A DNA stretch of 64,000 nucleotides from NCBI RefSeq assembly GCF_042879035.1, contig NZ_JBIAOU010000025.1, positions 3,809 to 67,808 of the forward strand. Reading direction: 5' to 3'. The translations under genes were made by a program, and so were the position numbers. This stretch comes from Rhodococcus_G sp042879035. Its GTDB lineage: Bacteria > Actinomycetota > Actinomycetes > Mycobacteriales > Mycobacteriaceae. The notes beneath the pieces are model-generated. The model was not told the DNA's origin. It ran no database searches and saw only the letters and a list, made by a program, of their open reading frames with translations. Positions 44,386 to 52,518 of this stretch are shown in pieces; within the stretch, counting starts at the first letter, position 1; each line of letters opens with the position of its first letter.

Positions 44386-44754
44386 TCACCCTCCCGACAC
44401 CCACGCGATCGCGTCGGCCTCGCCGGCAGCGGCGAAGACCCGCAGCTCACCGGGGAACAGGAAGGCCAGCAGGTGGACGGCCTCCCCCAGCCCGGTGTGG
44501 TCGGTGACCAGCGCGAGCCGCCCCCAGACGTCGCGCGGGACGCCGATCAGCCGCGAGTCCTGCCACATCGCGCCCAGCGAGTACCGGTCGAAACCGTCCC
44601 CGAGGACGTAGACGAGATTGACCCGCTGATGGGCCGACACCGCTGCCTCGATCGCGGGATCGAACACGGTCCGGTAGTCCTCCGCCGTCACCACACCCAG
44701 CCCGCGATACCCGAGCGTGCCTGCCGGAAGTCCGGGAATCTTCTCGATGGTCAT
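44386..44754 (-). CDS. SpoIIAA-like (STAS-related) protein
   Basis: 122-residue SpoIIAA-like protein: TIEKIPGLPAGTLGYRGLGV, TAEDYRTVFDPAIEAAV, NLVYVLGDGFDRYSLGAMWQ, RLALVTDHTGLGEAVHLLAF. Such proteins are single-domain and cytosolic, possibly lipid-binding, of unknown function. ATG at 44754; an in-frame GTG at 44814 lacks similarity and overlaps the hsdR remnant. A GACCGCC/GGCGGTC hairpin overlaps its stop. Confidence 0.8.
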   Translation of the reverse strand: MTIEKIPGLPAGTLGYRGLGVVTAEDYRTVFDPAIEAAVSAHQRVNLVYVLGDGFDRYSLGAMWQDSRLIGVPRDVWGRLALVTDHTGLGEAVHLLAFLFPGELRVFAAAGEADAIAWVSGG

Positions 44755-44810
44755 GGACCGACTGTGCTGCACCCCACCCACAGAGCCGTGCAGGCACGCC
44801 GTTCGGACAC

Positions 44811-45729
44811 TCATGCCGCCATTTCGGGGGCGATCATCTCCATCTGTTCGAGGACCAGCTTGATCGCTGCCGGCTGTTGGTCCGGCGGGTAGCCATGCCG
44901 CACGAGCAGTCGCTTGATCTGGGAGCGCAACTTGGCCTTGACGTCGTCGCGTTGCGTCCAGTCGGTCTTGATGTCGCGACGCATCACGGCGACGAGATCA
45001 CGGGCGATGTCCGCGAGCTTGCCCTCGCCCTGCTGCTCGACGGCGGACGGGTTCTGGCTGACCGCGTCGTAGAAGGCGAGTTCGTTCTGGTCGAGCGGCG
45101 GGTCGAATCGCTTGCCGCGGTCGGCTTCGCGGGCCACTTCCTCCGCCATCTCGACCATGGCCGCAATGACCTCCGCCGAGGTCAGCTGACTGTTGGTGTA
45201 CTTGCGCATGAGCTCCTGCAGTCGTTCGGAGAAGGCTCGCTGGCGAACGACGTTGTGCTTGGCTGCCTTTCGAGACTCCTCGTTGACGAGTTTGCGAAGC
45301 GCCTCGATCGCGAGATTGGGGTTGCGGGCCTGTTGGGTCCGGGTGATGAACTCGACGTTGATCTCGCAGTGACGGCTTCGGCATGCCCGCGGCGTCGTAG
45401 ATGTCGAGGACCTCGCCCGATTCGACGGACGCCGCCGTCAGCGTCCGCATCGCTCGCTCGACGTCCTCGGGGATCACCTGCCCGCGTGCCGCTCGGTCCT
45501 CCGCGTCGAACTTGGCCATGTAGACGCGGACCTCTTCGAAGAACCGCGCGACCGGCACCTGCTCGCGCAGTTCCTCGCGACCCCCGCAGATCGCCCACAC
45601 GCGTGACAGCTGCGACGAGAACTTCCGATACCGGGCAGCGAGCGTCTCCTCCCCCTCTCCGCCCTGGTTCTCGGGGTGCCGCGGGTCCCGCAGGTGGTCG
45701 AGTCGAGCACGCTGCTCGCGAAGGGCCAC
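44811..45729 (-). pseudogene. Type I restriction endonuclease HsdR, C-terminal remnant with frameshift
   Basis: Two adjacent frames together give the HsdR C-terminal (DUF3387) region: RYRKFSSQLSRVWAICGG, ARFFEEVRVYMAKFDAEDRA, EVLDIYDAAGMPKPS in one frame, then after a shift near 45375 NVEFITRTQQARNPNLAIEA, LQELMRKYTNSQLTSAEVIA and RLLVRHGYPPDQQPAAIKLV to the stop at 44811. The nuclease and helicase two-thirds are missing and no HsdM or HsdS is present, so the system is dead. Confidence 0.82.
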
Positions 45730-45758
45730 CTGAACAGCAGCACAAAGGGAGTCGGATC

Positions 45759-45896
45759 GTGCGCGACCTCGACTTCACCGTGCCCGACGTGCCGCGCGGT
45801 CACAAGTTCTACGAAGTCGAGGTCGGGCACCGCGGCGGACTCTCGTACACCGAGTCGGAGGCCGAGTCCGGTCTCGCACTCACCCTCGGAAACTGA
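45759..45896 (+). other. Short ORF, probable gene fragment
   Basis: GTG at 45759 with AAAGGGAG upstream opens 45 codons (VRDLDFTVPDVPRGHKFYEV, then EVGHRGGLSYTESEAESGLA). The composition looks like the end of a secreted actinobacterial protein, and a neighbouring frame before it also looks coding, so this may be the tail of a frameshifted gene. No family named. Confidence 0.35.
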
Positions 45897-45947
45897 CCGA
45901 TTCCGTTTGGCTCACAGTTCATTTTCCAGCACAGAAGGGCTATTTCC

Positions 45948-46585
45948 ATGACCACCCCCAGGGGGCAGTCCCCAACCAGCCGTATCCGTCGCAGGGCTTC
46001 CCGGCAGCACCGGAACCGCCGAAGAAGAAGGCCAAGAAGTGGCCGTGGATCGTCGGCACGATCGTCGCGTTGGGCGTGATCGGGAGCGTCGCAGGCGGTG
46101 GAGACAAGGACCAGCCCACCCCTGCGGCAGGATCGGCACCCGCAGTTGCCGGCGACGCTCCGGCGGCACCGGCGAAGCCCGCCAAGCAGGTAGCCGGGAG
46201 CGGAACGCCGGTGCGTGACGGCAAGTTCGAGTTCACGGTGACGAATGGAGTCGGGGCTGACGTCGCTCGGCAACAACCCGTTCCTGGCAAGGAAGGCACA
46301 GGGGCAGTTCGTTGTTGTGACGATGACGGTGCAGAACACGTCCGACGAACCGAAGAGCGTGAGCCCTGACAGCCGGAACTCTTCGATTCGCAGGGCCGCA
46401 AGTTCACCGCCGACACCAGCGCCGGGCTCAACCTCGACACCGATGTCGCGTTCTGGGACGAGATCAACCCCGGCAACGCGGTAACACTGAAGGTCGTCTA
46501 CGACATGCCCGCCGGCGCCACCCCCGCATCGATGGAACTGCACGACTCCATGCTCTCGGGCGGTGTGGAAGTCACTCTGCAGTAG
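45948..46585 (+). pseudogene. DUF4352-type membrane/lipoprotein gene with multiple frameshifts
   Basis: A DUF4352-like protein can be pieced together from three frames: after ATG 45948 the true frame resumes as QPYPSQGFPAAPEPPKKKAK, then helix WPWIVGTIVALGVIGSVAGG, then FEFTVTN; a shift near 46250 leads to GLTSLGNNPFLARKAQGQFV and VTMTVQNTSDEPKSV; a shift near 46375 leads to KFTADTSAGLNLDTDVAFWD and the stop at 46585. At least three indels, so no full product is made as sequenced. These proteins are cell-surface immunoglobulin-like modules. Confidence 0.8.
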
Positions 46586-46596
46586 CCGGTTTCGTA

Positions 46597-46633
46597 TGTG
46601 GCGGTGGGCGCGAAGGGGGCGCTCACCGCCACA
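46597..46633. terminator. Hairpin after the DUF4352 gene
   Basis: 15-base arms (TGTGGCGGTGGGCGC and GCGCTCACCGCCACA, one G-T pair) with a seven-base loop, directly after the stop and before the WXG100 operon. Confidence 0.7.
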
Positions 46634-46766
46634 CCTAGCCGCGAGAACTCGGAAACCCATTTGGCACCCGAACCTCGCCCGGCGAGCCAACCGACCCAAG
46701 CGCAGCCCCTGGTAGTCTCGCCGCGGGGTGAGGGGGTCACCCGTTACATGCGGGTCAGGGGTGATG

Positions 46767-47072
46767 ATGAGAAGCGATCCGGAGCGGATGCACTCGACAG
46801 CGAATCGGGTGGCCGCATTGGCCGACGAGTTCTGGGACGATGTCGAGGATCTCCGCCGCGAAGCCGAGAACCTCATGGCGGACGACTGGGTCGGCGCCGC
46901 GGCCGGCAGCCATGCGGCACTGTGGGCGGAGTGGCTCGATTCGGCGCGACGCGTGTCCGTGGCTCTGAGTGATGACGCCGTGTTGTTGCACCAGGCAGCA
47001 GATGCGTATACGAGTATCGACAACTCCAATGCGCGAGAGGCAGAGTGTCTTCGGCCGGGGCTCGATGCCTGA
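46767..47072 (+). CDS. WXG100-family protein (first of pair)
   Basis: 101-residue helical-hairpin protein. The WXG turn is W41-V-G (MADDWVGAAAGSHAALWAEW), and a YxxxD signal follows (AYTSID), the C-terminal recognition motif for type VII (ESX) secretion. Start is uncertain among GTG 46761, ATG 46764 and ATG 46767. It overlaps the next WXG100 gene by one base. Probably a secretion partner or chaperone for the toxin two genes downstream. A TAGTCT hexamer near 46715 may be the -10 of this operon. Confidence 0.78.
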   Translation: MRSDPERMHSTANRVAALADEFWDDVEDLRREAENLMADDWVGAAAGSHAALWAEWLDSARRVSVALSDDAVLLHQAADAYTSIDNSNAREAECLRPGLDA

Positions 47073-47359
47073 TGGCGCGCTACGTCGCGAACACGGAACG
47101 GATTCTCGCGCTTGTCGAGCGAGCCCGCCGCATCGGTCGACAGTTCGAGCTGCGCATCGCCGAGGTTGAACGCGAGATTGCTTCCCTGCATGTTGATTGG
47201 CAAGGAGTTGCCGCCGAGGCGCATCGAGGCAAGGCGGAGACCTGGCACCGCGAAATGACGGACATGAAGACCGCCTTGGCGGCACTCGAGACCGCCGCTC
47301 AGAGCGCACATGACGGGTACATCGCCAATGTCGAGCACAACATGAGGATGTGGCCTTGA
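47072..47359 (+). CDS. WXG100-family protein (second of pair)
   Basis: 95-residue helical-hairpin protein with the turn W43-Q-G (LHVDWQGVAAEAHRGKAETW). ATG at 47072 overlaps the stop of the first WXG100 gene (TGATG), so the pair is co-translated. Ends NMRMWP without an obvious YxxxD/E. Two WXG100 genes before a large effector is the arrangement of ESX-secreted polymorphic toxins, where they act as targeting partners. Confidence 0.78.
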   Translation: MARYVANTERILALVERARRIGRQFELRIAEVEREIASLHVDWQGVAAEAHRGKAETWHREMTDMKTALAALETAAQSAHDGYIANVEHNMRMWP

Positions 47360-48563
47360 CCGCCCCGATCACCATGGACTCCACGGTGCTGGCCGATGTG
47401 GCCGAGTTGTACGGAACAGCACAGGCGAGCGGGCAGACAGCGATCACCACTCTCGCCGCCGCACTCGACGCGAACTGGGGCTGCGCCGGGAGCGATGGTG
47501 CGGGCGCTACTTGGGCGGGAGGCTACGATCCGGCGGCATTCGATGCCGTCGCTGCAGGGACCAACATCGTCAACGCATTCGGCAAGTTGCGTGATCTGCT
47601 CGCCTTCACTGCTCTCAACCACGGAAACATCGAGAAAGCCAACAGCAGTCCCCCGGAACCCCCGGACGGACCGCCGACACGACTCCCGAGGAACGAGTCG
47701 CCAACCTTCAAGGGTGCGTTCGGCGGTGCCACCGACGAGCCGTTCGGGTGGGGCTTGGTCAGCAATTGGCTGCAGGGCCACACGTGGCCCGACGGCGACC
47801 CCGACAAGCTGCGTGCGCTCGGTGTTGCGTGGCGTGCCGCCGCCAGGGGACTCCGAAGTGCGGGAGACGGGACCGCGTCGGCATTCCCGCTCCTCGAGGA
47901 CATCGTCTCCGGCGAGATACCTCAGGCTTTGGCACAGATGGACTTGGTGGTCACCGACACCGAGCAGGTGGCGTCCCAATACGAGAGTCTCGCGGCGGCA
48001 TGTGAGGACTGGGCCCGCACCATCGAGGACGCTCACCACAAGATCCTCGCCATCCTCGCCGGCGCCCTCGGTGCAGGTCTCGTCATCGGCGGTGTCGCGG
48101 GCTTCTTCACGGCCGGGACCGGTGCGGCGGCCGCGGCCAGTGCCGCCGGAAGCGCAGCGGGAGCCTCCATCGTCACAGTCCTCATCGCTTCGATGCCGCG
48201 GCCGCGGTCGCGGTCGGCGCAACCGTTGCCGCCGGTGTCGCGATCGCTGGAGTGGCCGCCGATCTGCAACCCCTACTCGAAGCGAACCCGACCACGTTCA
48301 ACTCGAGCACCGGTGGCGGCGGAGGCGCACACAACTACGCCACGCCGCCGAAGAGTCTGTCGGGATTCCCGAATGCACGGCCGGCGAAACGTCTCGGCCA
48401 TCGAAAGAGATGGCAAGACGACAAGGGCAACACGTACGAGTGGGACTATCAGCACGGCGCGGTCGAGAAGTACGACAAGAATGGACGACACCAAGGCGAG
48501 TACGACCCCGAGACGGGTGCACAGACAAAGCCAGCTGATCCGACACGAAGACCGGAGCGATGA
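47350..48563 (+). pseudogene. WXG-type polymorphic toxin with colicin-E3-like rRNase domain, frameshifted
   Basis: N-terminal part (GTG 47350) is a helical WXG-like trafficking domain (LDANWGCAGSDGAGATWAGG), then a Pro-rich linker, a helical region and an Ala/Gly-rich hydrophobic segment (ILAGALGAGLVIGGVAGFF). A one-base shift near 48190 moves the frame; the second frame continues AVGATVAAGVAIAGVAADLQ and ends in KRWQDDKGNTYEWDYQHG, VEKYDKNGRH and DPETGAQTKPADPTR. This closely matches the colicin E3 / cloacin 16S rRNase; its catalytic Asp, His, Glu are at 48444, 48453 and 48465. About 404 codons in total. Stop overlaps the immunity gene. Confidence 0.82.
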
Positions 48564-48826
48564 ACCGTATGTGGTATTTGGAGGCTTTCGACAGGGAATC
48601 CGAACTGCAAGTTCGCGACTACGCCATGCCGGGTTTGACCACGGCAATCCTGAAGAATCTACTGAACCTCGGAGAAGCCGTGGAAATCGGTGGGGTGAAA
48701 TACCCACTCGAAGCTGGGGGCTACGACATTCCACCGGAAACTACCCCAAGCTTCGCTGAGTACATTGACGGGCCATTCAAGGTCGACGACTCATTGGACT
48801 ATCAGGTTGGGTTCTACGATGAATGA
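48560..48826 (+). CDS. Putative immunity protein for the E3-like rRNase toxin
   Basis: 88-residue acidic protein (WYLEAFDRESELQVRDYAMP, EAVEIGGVKYPLEAGGYD, DDSLDYQVGFYDE). ATG overlaps the toxin stop (ATGA), the tight coupling typical of toxin-immunity pairs. Size and acidity resemble E3 immunity proteins (about 85 residues, acidic, binding the basic rRNase), but I see no clear sequence match. Role inferred from position. Confidence 0.68.
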   Translation: MNRMWYLEAFDRESELQVRDYAMPGLTTAILKNLLNLGEAVEIGGVKYPLEAGGYDIPPETTPSFAEYIDGPFKVDDSLDYQVGFYDE

Positions 48827-48901
48827 CGCCAACCAATTCAGGCCTTCTACTGCCGACCACTCCAACTCCAGATTCCCGGCGTGGCTTGTTCCGCGCCGCG
48901 G

Positions 48902-49150
48902 TCAGAACGGTGCTGGTTCGTCGTCGATCGGGAGCGTGACGGGCCGGTCGAGGTCGTAGACCTTGATGTTGCAGGCTCGGTCGACCACGGCGATCGGCTT
49001 GGGCCAGGAGTCGAGCAGGTACCTCAGGTCGGCCTCAACTCCCCTACCGCCTGGTTGTCCGAACAATCGGACGAGCTCGTGCGGGTCGGTGAGCGTCACA
49101 CCACACGTCGCTGCTATCTCTGCGTTCGAGCGCGCGTCGTCACCTGGCAC
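48902..49150 (-). CDS. Hypothetical protein or gene remnant
   Basis: 82 residues from GTG 49150 to 48902: SNAEIAATCGVTLTDPHELV, VEADLRYLLDSWPKPIAVVD, NIKVYDLDRPVTLP. It overlaps the C-terminal end of the HNH gene on the same strand. It looks coding but matches no family I know and may be the tail of a larger lost gene. Confidence 0.4.
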   Translation of the reverse strand: MPGDDARSNAEIAATCGVTLTDPHELVRLFGQPGGRGVEADLRYLLDSWPKPIAVVDRACNIKVYDLDRPVTLPIDDEPAPF

Positions 49151-50971
49151 GCCGCCGGGCTGGCGCTGGCGAGCACGGTTGCGTCGTAGCCGACGCTGTC
49201 GGACGACCGTACAGACGAACCGGCACCGCTGAGCGAGCCCACGCCGGAGCCTGCAGCGCCCGACGACTGCTCATCCCGACTCGCCGAGCCCGTGTCGCAC
49301 GGTGGTGCGGTCGCGTCGGCGCTGAATTCACCGAGAGGTTCCGTGACGACGAGTTCGCCAGAGGGAGTGGTCCATTCGAGTCGCCCACCTCCGAGCTGCC
49401 GCACCTTCCACCGCCCGATCGTTTTCAGGCGGTGGTGCCGATGACAGAGGCACGCCAGGTTCTGCTCGACCGTCCAGCCGCCCGAAGCAGGGTCGTGTGG
49501 TCGAACGGCACCGTGTGGTCGATGTCGCAGGAAACCGCCCGGACCGTGCACCCCGGGAATCGACAGACCCCGTCCCGGGCGCGCACGATCTCCGCCAGCC
49601 GCTGAGACGGCCGATACGTCAGCTGTTCTCGTCGACGTCTGCTGCGTTCGCGGATGGCCGACGGCGTGATCCCCGCGGCAGTCAACGCCCGGCCGATACC
49701 CAGAATCGTTCCGTGCGTCAATGTTTCGATTCGGCGACCCGACAACCACACCTCGTCGGACACGCCGCCGGACCCGGGTGCACCCACACCCTTGCCGTGC
49801 CCGACCTCGCCGCACAGGGCGTCGAGCAGCGCCTCCCGGTCCGAGTCGGACAGCGTCAGCACCTTCCGCCACGTCCCGTCCGCTGCTATGTCCCGCGCGA
49901 GATCGGCATCGATCCACCCGTGACCGGCCAGGTAGCCGGGCAGGTCGTTGAGCCCGAGCAGGGTCGTCAGGTTCACCCAGACATGAATCGTCGCCGGCGG
50001 CAACGGCGGCATGAGCGAACCACGTGAACTTTGCCAGTCGACGCTCTCGTCCGCGCGGCCTCGCCGACCGATCCCCCATCGTCAACGACCCCGACCTGGG
50101 GACCCGCCGAATTGGCGGCCGCGTCGCCGGCGCCACCAGCAGTGGCAGCGACTGCAACCGAATCGCCGGATGGACCACCCGGAGCCGGGCTTGTCACGCT
50201 CACCGTCTGCGCGCAGTCCGCACGACCGCACAGACACCGGAGGCGGCCCGATCCATCCGCCAACGCCACCAACGCATCCGCCCGCCGCTGCGCAAATGTC
50301 CGCGGATCGTTCCCACACACCTCGAAACGCATCCGCCGCAGCCGCATCGCCACCACCTGCCCCGCCGGACCCGGCAACGTGCCCTCCACCGAACACGTCC
50401 CGTCGTCATTCGCACGGAACCGCACATCCCGATCGGCCTCACCCTGCTCCCGCCGCGCCTTCGCACCCGCAGGATCGTGCCGCGCCACCAACCGGCGCGC
50501 CGCACGGCGGATCATCGACGTTGTCGCACCATCGATCCCATCGAGAAGCAGCCGCTCCACCAACTCCGCCTTCTCGGCGGTGACGGTCTCCAGTGCATCC
50601 GAAATGGCCTGCGCCCTCGCCCGATCGATACGACCCGACGAGAACGCGTCCGACGTCGCACGCAGCCGCCACCGAAGATCGAGCCCCAACCCGATCCACC
50701 GCCGCGCCACCGACTCGGTCACCGTCACCATCACACCGACCTCCACACGCGCGAGCTCACCCTGATTCGCCTCGTTACAACCCCGCCGGGCATCCTCCGC
50801 GCAGCGAGCCAGATACCCCGACGCCACCGCATCCACCTCGAGGAACTGCGACCGCGCGATCCCCGCATGCCGCTCACGCAGCACCGCCGTCCACTCGAGT
50901 TCCGGAACACCCGACAGCACACCGGGAGCAACCTCCCCCGCCTGCACCGCCCCCCCCCCCGACTCGAACAT
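49114..50971 (-). pseudogene. 13E12-type DUF222/HNH endonuclease gene with two frameshifts
   Basis: DUF222 part from ATG 50971: MFESGGGAVQAGEVAPGVLS, VEVGVMVTVTESVARRWIGL, FSSGRIDRARAQAISDALET, RRAARRLVARHDPAGAKARR. A shift near 50010 leads to PPLPPATIHVWVNLTTLLGL and the HNH start CRFPGCTVRAVSCDIDHTVP; a single-base loss near 49485 (inside an expected DHTDPASGG) leads to GWTVEQNLACLCHRHHRLKT and the tail. The family equals the M. tuberculosis 13E12 repeats. The G-tract at codons 5-8 and an SOS box lie at its start. Confidence 0.85.
50950..50960. repeat. 11-base C homopolymer in the DUF222 gene start
   Basis: Eleven consecutive C (G on the coding strand) at codons 5-8 of the DUF222 gene. In the length given, the frame is open. 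Slippage would switch the gene off. Confidence 0.7.
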
Positions 50972-50979
50972 GAGTTCTA

Positions 50980-50995
50980 TCGTACACACGTTCGA
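50980..50995 (-). promoter_or_regulatory. Probable LexA (SOS) box of the DUF222/HNH gene
   Basis: On the minus strand TCGAACGTGTGTACGA, one mismatch from the actinobacterial SOS box TCGAAC-N4-GTTCGA. It overlaps TACGAT, which sits seven bases before the ATG as a leaderless -10. 13E12-family genes in M. tuberculosis are reported to carry LexA sites. Confidence 0.6.
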
Positions 50996-51067
50996 ACAAG
51001 CTGGCGAGTACTGCGACGAATGCATCCACCGGTCCGTCGGGTCCGGTCAAGCTGATGCAGCGCCACA

Positions 51068-51364
51068 GTGGTAAGTCGGCGGCGCCCCGCACCGAGATGC
51101 GGTCGGCCGCTGCTCGAGGCGCACCGCCGGAAATCCTCAGTAGCATCCGTTGTGTACCTCGACTTGTGCCGTGGAACCGTGAACGAACGTAATCGACTGA
51201 TCCATCACTTCTTCCGCGATCACGCCGAAGACTTCATGACCGATACCGGGCGACAGCGCACGCTTGACGATCTCTCGGAGATCAGCGCACTGCAGTTCGC
51301 GGCCGATGCCGCTTGCCACAGGGTGCTCCTGCCGATCGGACAGACATCAGGTCTCACGCAGTGA
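51068..51364 (+). other. Truncated hypothetical gene
   Basis: The frame ending at 51364 contains a protein-like stretch: VYLDLCRGTVNERNRLIHHF, FRDHAEDFMTDTGRQRTLDD, LSEISALQFAADAACHRVLL. RNRLIHHFF resembles conserved patterns in helical HEPN-like proteins, but the upstream part is not convincing and no start with ribosome site is clear (GTG 51178 possible). Treated as a remnant in the accessory island. Confidence 0.4.
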
Positions 51365-51460
51365 AGCCATCGAACGGGAGTTCAACACGGTGCTCGAAGC
51401 GGTTCGAACGGCCGAGACAGACACAACTCGAATCCGACCGACTCTGTCACCCGTGCATTG

Positions 51461-52219
51461 TCACGAACAGTCGCCGGGCTCGCCGATCCTGACGACGGAC
51501 AGCAACGCTTCGCCTTCCGTGACAGTGCTCCCGACGGACGGCGTCTGGGCGACGACGACCCAATTGCTGTCGAGGACCTGGTTGCGCCCCTGACCGGTGG
51601 CATCCTGGCTGCGGGAGTAGAAGACGCCCGCAGCCTGAATCGCGTCCTGCGCATCCTGGAGGTTCATGCACGTCACGTTCGGCATGGTCGCCGGCGCAGC
51701 AGCCGCGGCAGTTGCCTGCGTTGCAGTCACTGTTGCCGCAGTCGCCGGTGCCACTTCGGACGTGGGGGCCGCCTGCGGCGTCGTCGGATCCGCGGGATCC
51801 GGGCGCGCGGTGGTGGTGGTGCCCGTGCCGGATTCGGCATCCAGACCGTCACCGATATCGCTGACGATGCCGATGAGCACGAACACTGCGGCGACGCCGA
51901 TCGCAATGAGGACGCCGCGCCGAACCGGCCGCTTCTCGGGCTCCGGGGGCGGCGCGGCGAACGCGGCCGGATCACCGGCGAGGAACGCCTCGTGACCCGC
52001 CTGCGCACGAGCGGCGAGAGCCTCGTTCGCGGACCTACGCTGGGCTCGGTACTCGCGAATCGGCTTGCCCACGGCCAGATACCCGAGGCCGGCGGTGAAC
52101 ACCATCAGCACCAGAGCATCCCCGAACAGCCCGTTCACGAGATCGACGAACGTCAACCACAGGCAGATGGCGGCGAAAAACCCCGCGACGACGCGCAGAT
52201 AGGGGGCGAAGCGTTTCAT
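51461..52219 (-). CDS. PASTA-domain membrane protein
   Basis: 252 residues: two N-terminal hydrophobic helices (YLRVVAGFFAAICLWLTFVD and ALVLMVFTAGLGYLAVG), a cytoplasmic linker, a third helix (GVLIAIGVAAVFVLIGIV), a Thr/Ala/Pro-rich stalk, and a C-terminal PASTA domain (PNVTCMNLQDAQDAIQAAGV ... VVAQTPSVGSTV). PASTA modules bind peptidoglycan fragments or beta-lactams. ATG at 52219 has GGGAGTT upstream. No kinase domain. Confidence 0.78.
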   Translation of the reverse strand: MKRFAPYLRVVAGFFAAICLWLTFVDLVNGLFGDALVLMVFTAGLGYLAVGKPIREYRAQRRSANEALAARAQAGHEAFLAGDPAAFAAPPPEPEKRPVRRGVLIAIGVAAVFVLIGIVSDIGDGLDAESGTGTTTTARPDPADPTTPQAAPTSEVAPATAATVTATQATAAAAAPATMPNVTCMNLQDAQDAIQAAGVFYSRSQDATGQGRNQVLDSNWVVVAQTPSVGSTVTEGEALLSVVRIGEPGDCS

Positions 52220-52518
52220 GGGAACTCCCGTGGCCGTGAACGGTCGTCGGACGACGGCGTAGGCAGTCCTGTCGAAGTAGCCGATCGCGTCGTCCGACAT
52301 CATCATCTGCGAAGCCCGCGAACTTGGCCACCTCGTTCAGTGCGGGGACCCATGCATGGGTGAGCAGGTCGTGCAGCCGGATCGGGAACTGCACACGCTT
52401 CTCCTGTTCCGTCAAGAACGCGGCAGGGAGCAGAGCGCAATCATCCGCAGCGACGACGTCCGCAAAGCAAGACCGTGCCGAACCTGCGGGCCAACATCGT
52501 CGAGGTCACCGGTTCGGC
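52220..52518. other. Intergenic stretch with gene debris
   Basis: No intact gene. On the minus strand one frame reads ADDCALLPAAFLTEQEKRVQ then FPIRLHDLLTHAWVPALNEV, which looks like real protein but has no convincing start and breaks off near 52300. Likely the remains of a lost gene at the right edge of the accessory island. Confidence 0.4.

Noticed and set aside
44877..45896. A 339-codon plus-strand ORF opposite the HsdR remnant
   Set aside because: Most of it is antisense to HsdR-like sequence; only its last 45 codons look possibly coding.
46070..46369. Translating the DUF4352 region as a single short intact gene
   Set aside because: The protein signature continues across three frames, so the single frame is only a fragment.
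45809..47338. A 509-codon minus-strand frame covering the DUF4352 and WXG100 genes
   Set aside because: No recognisable domain, and the plus strand has WXG100 motifs, overlapping starts and terminators.
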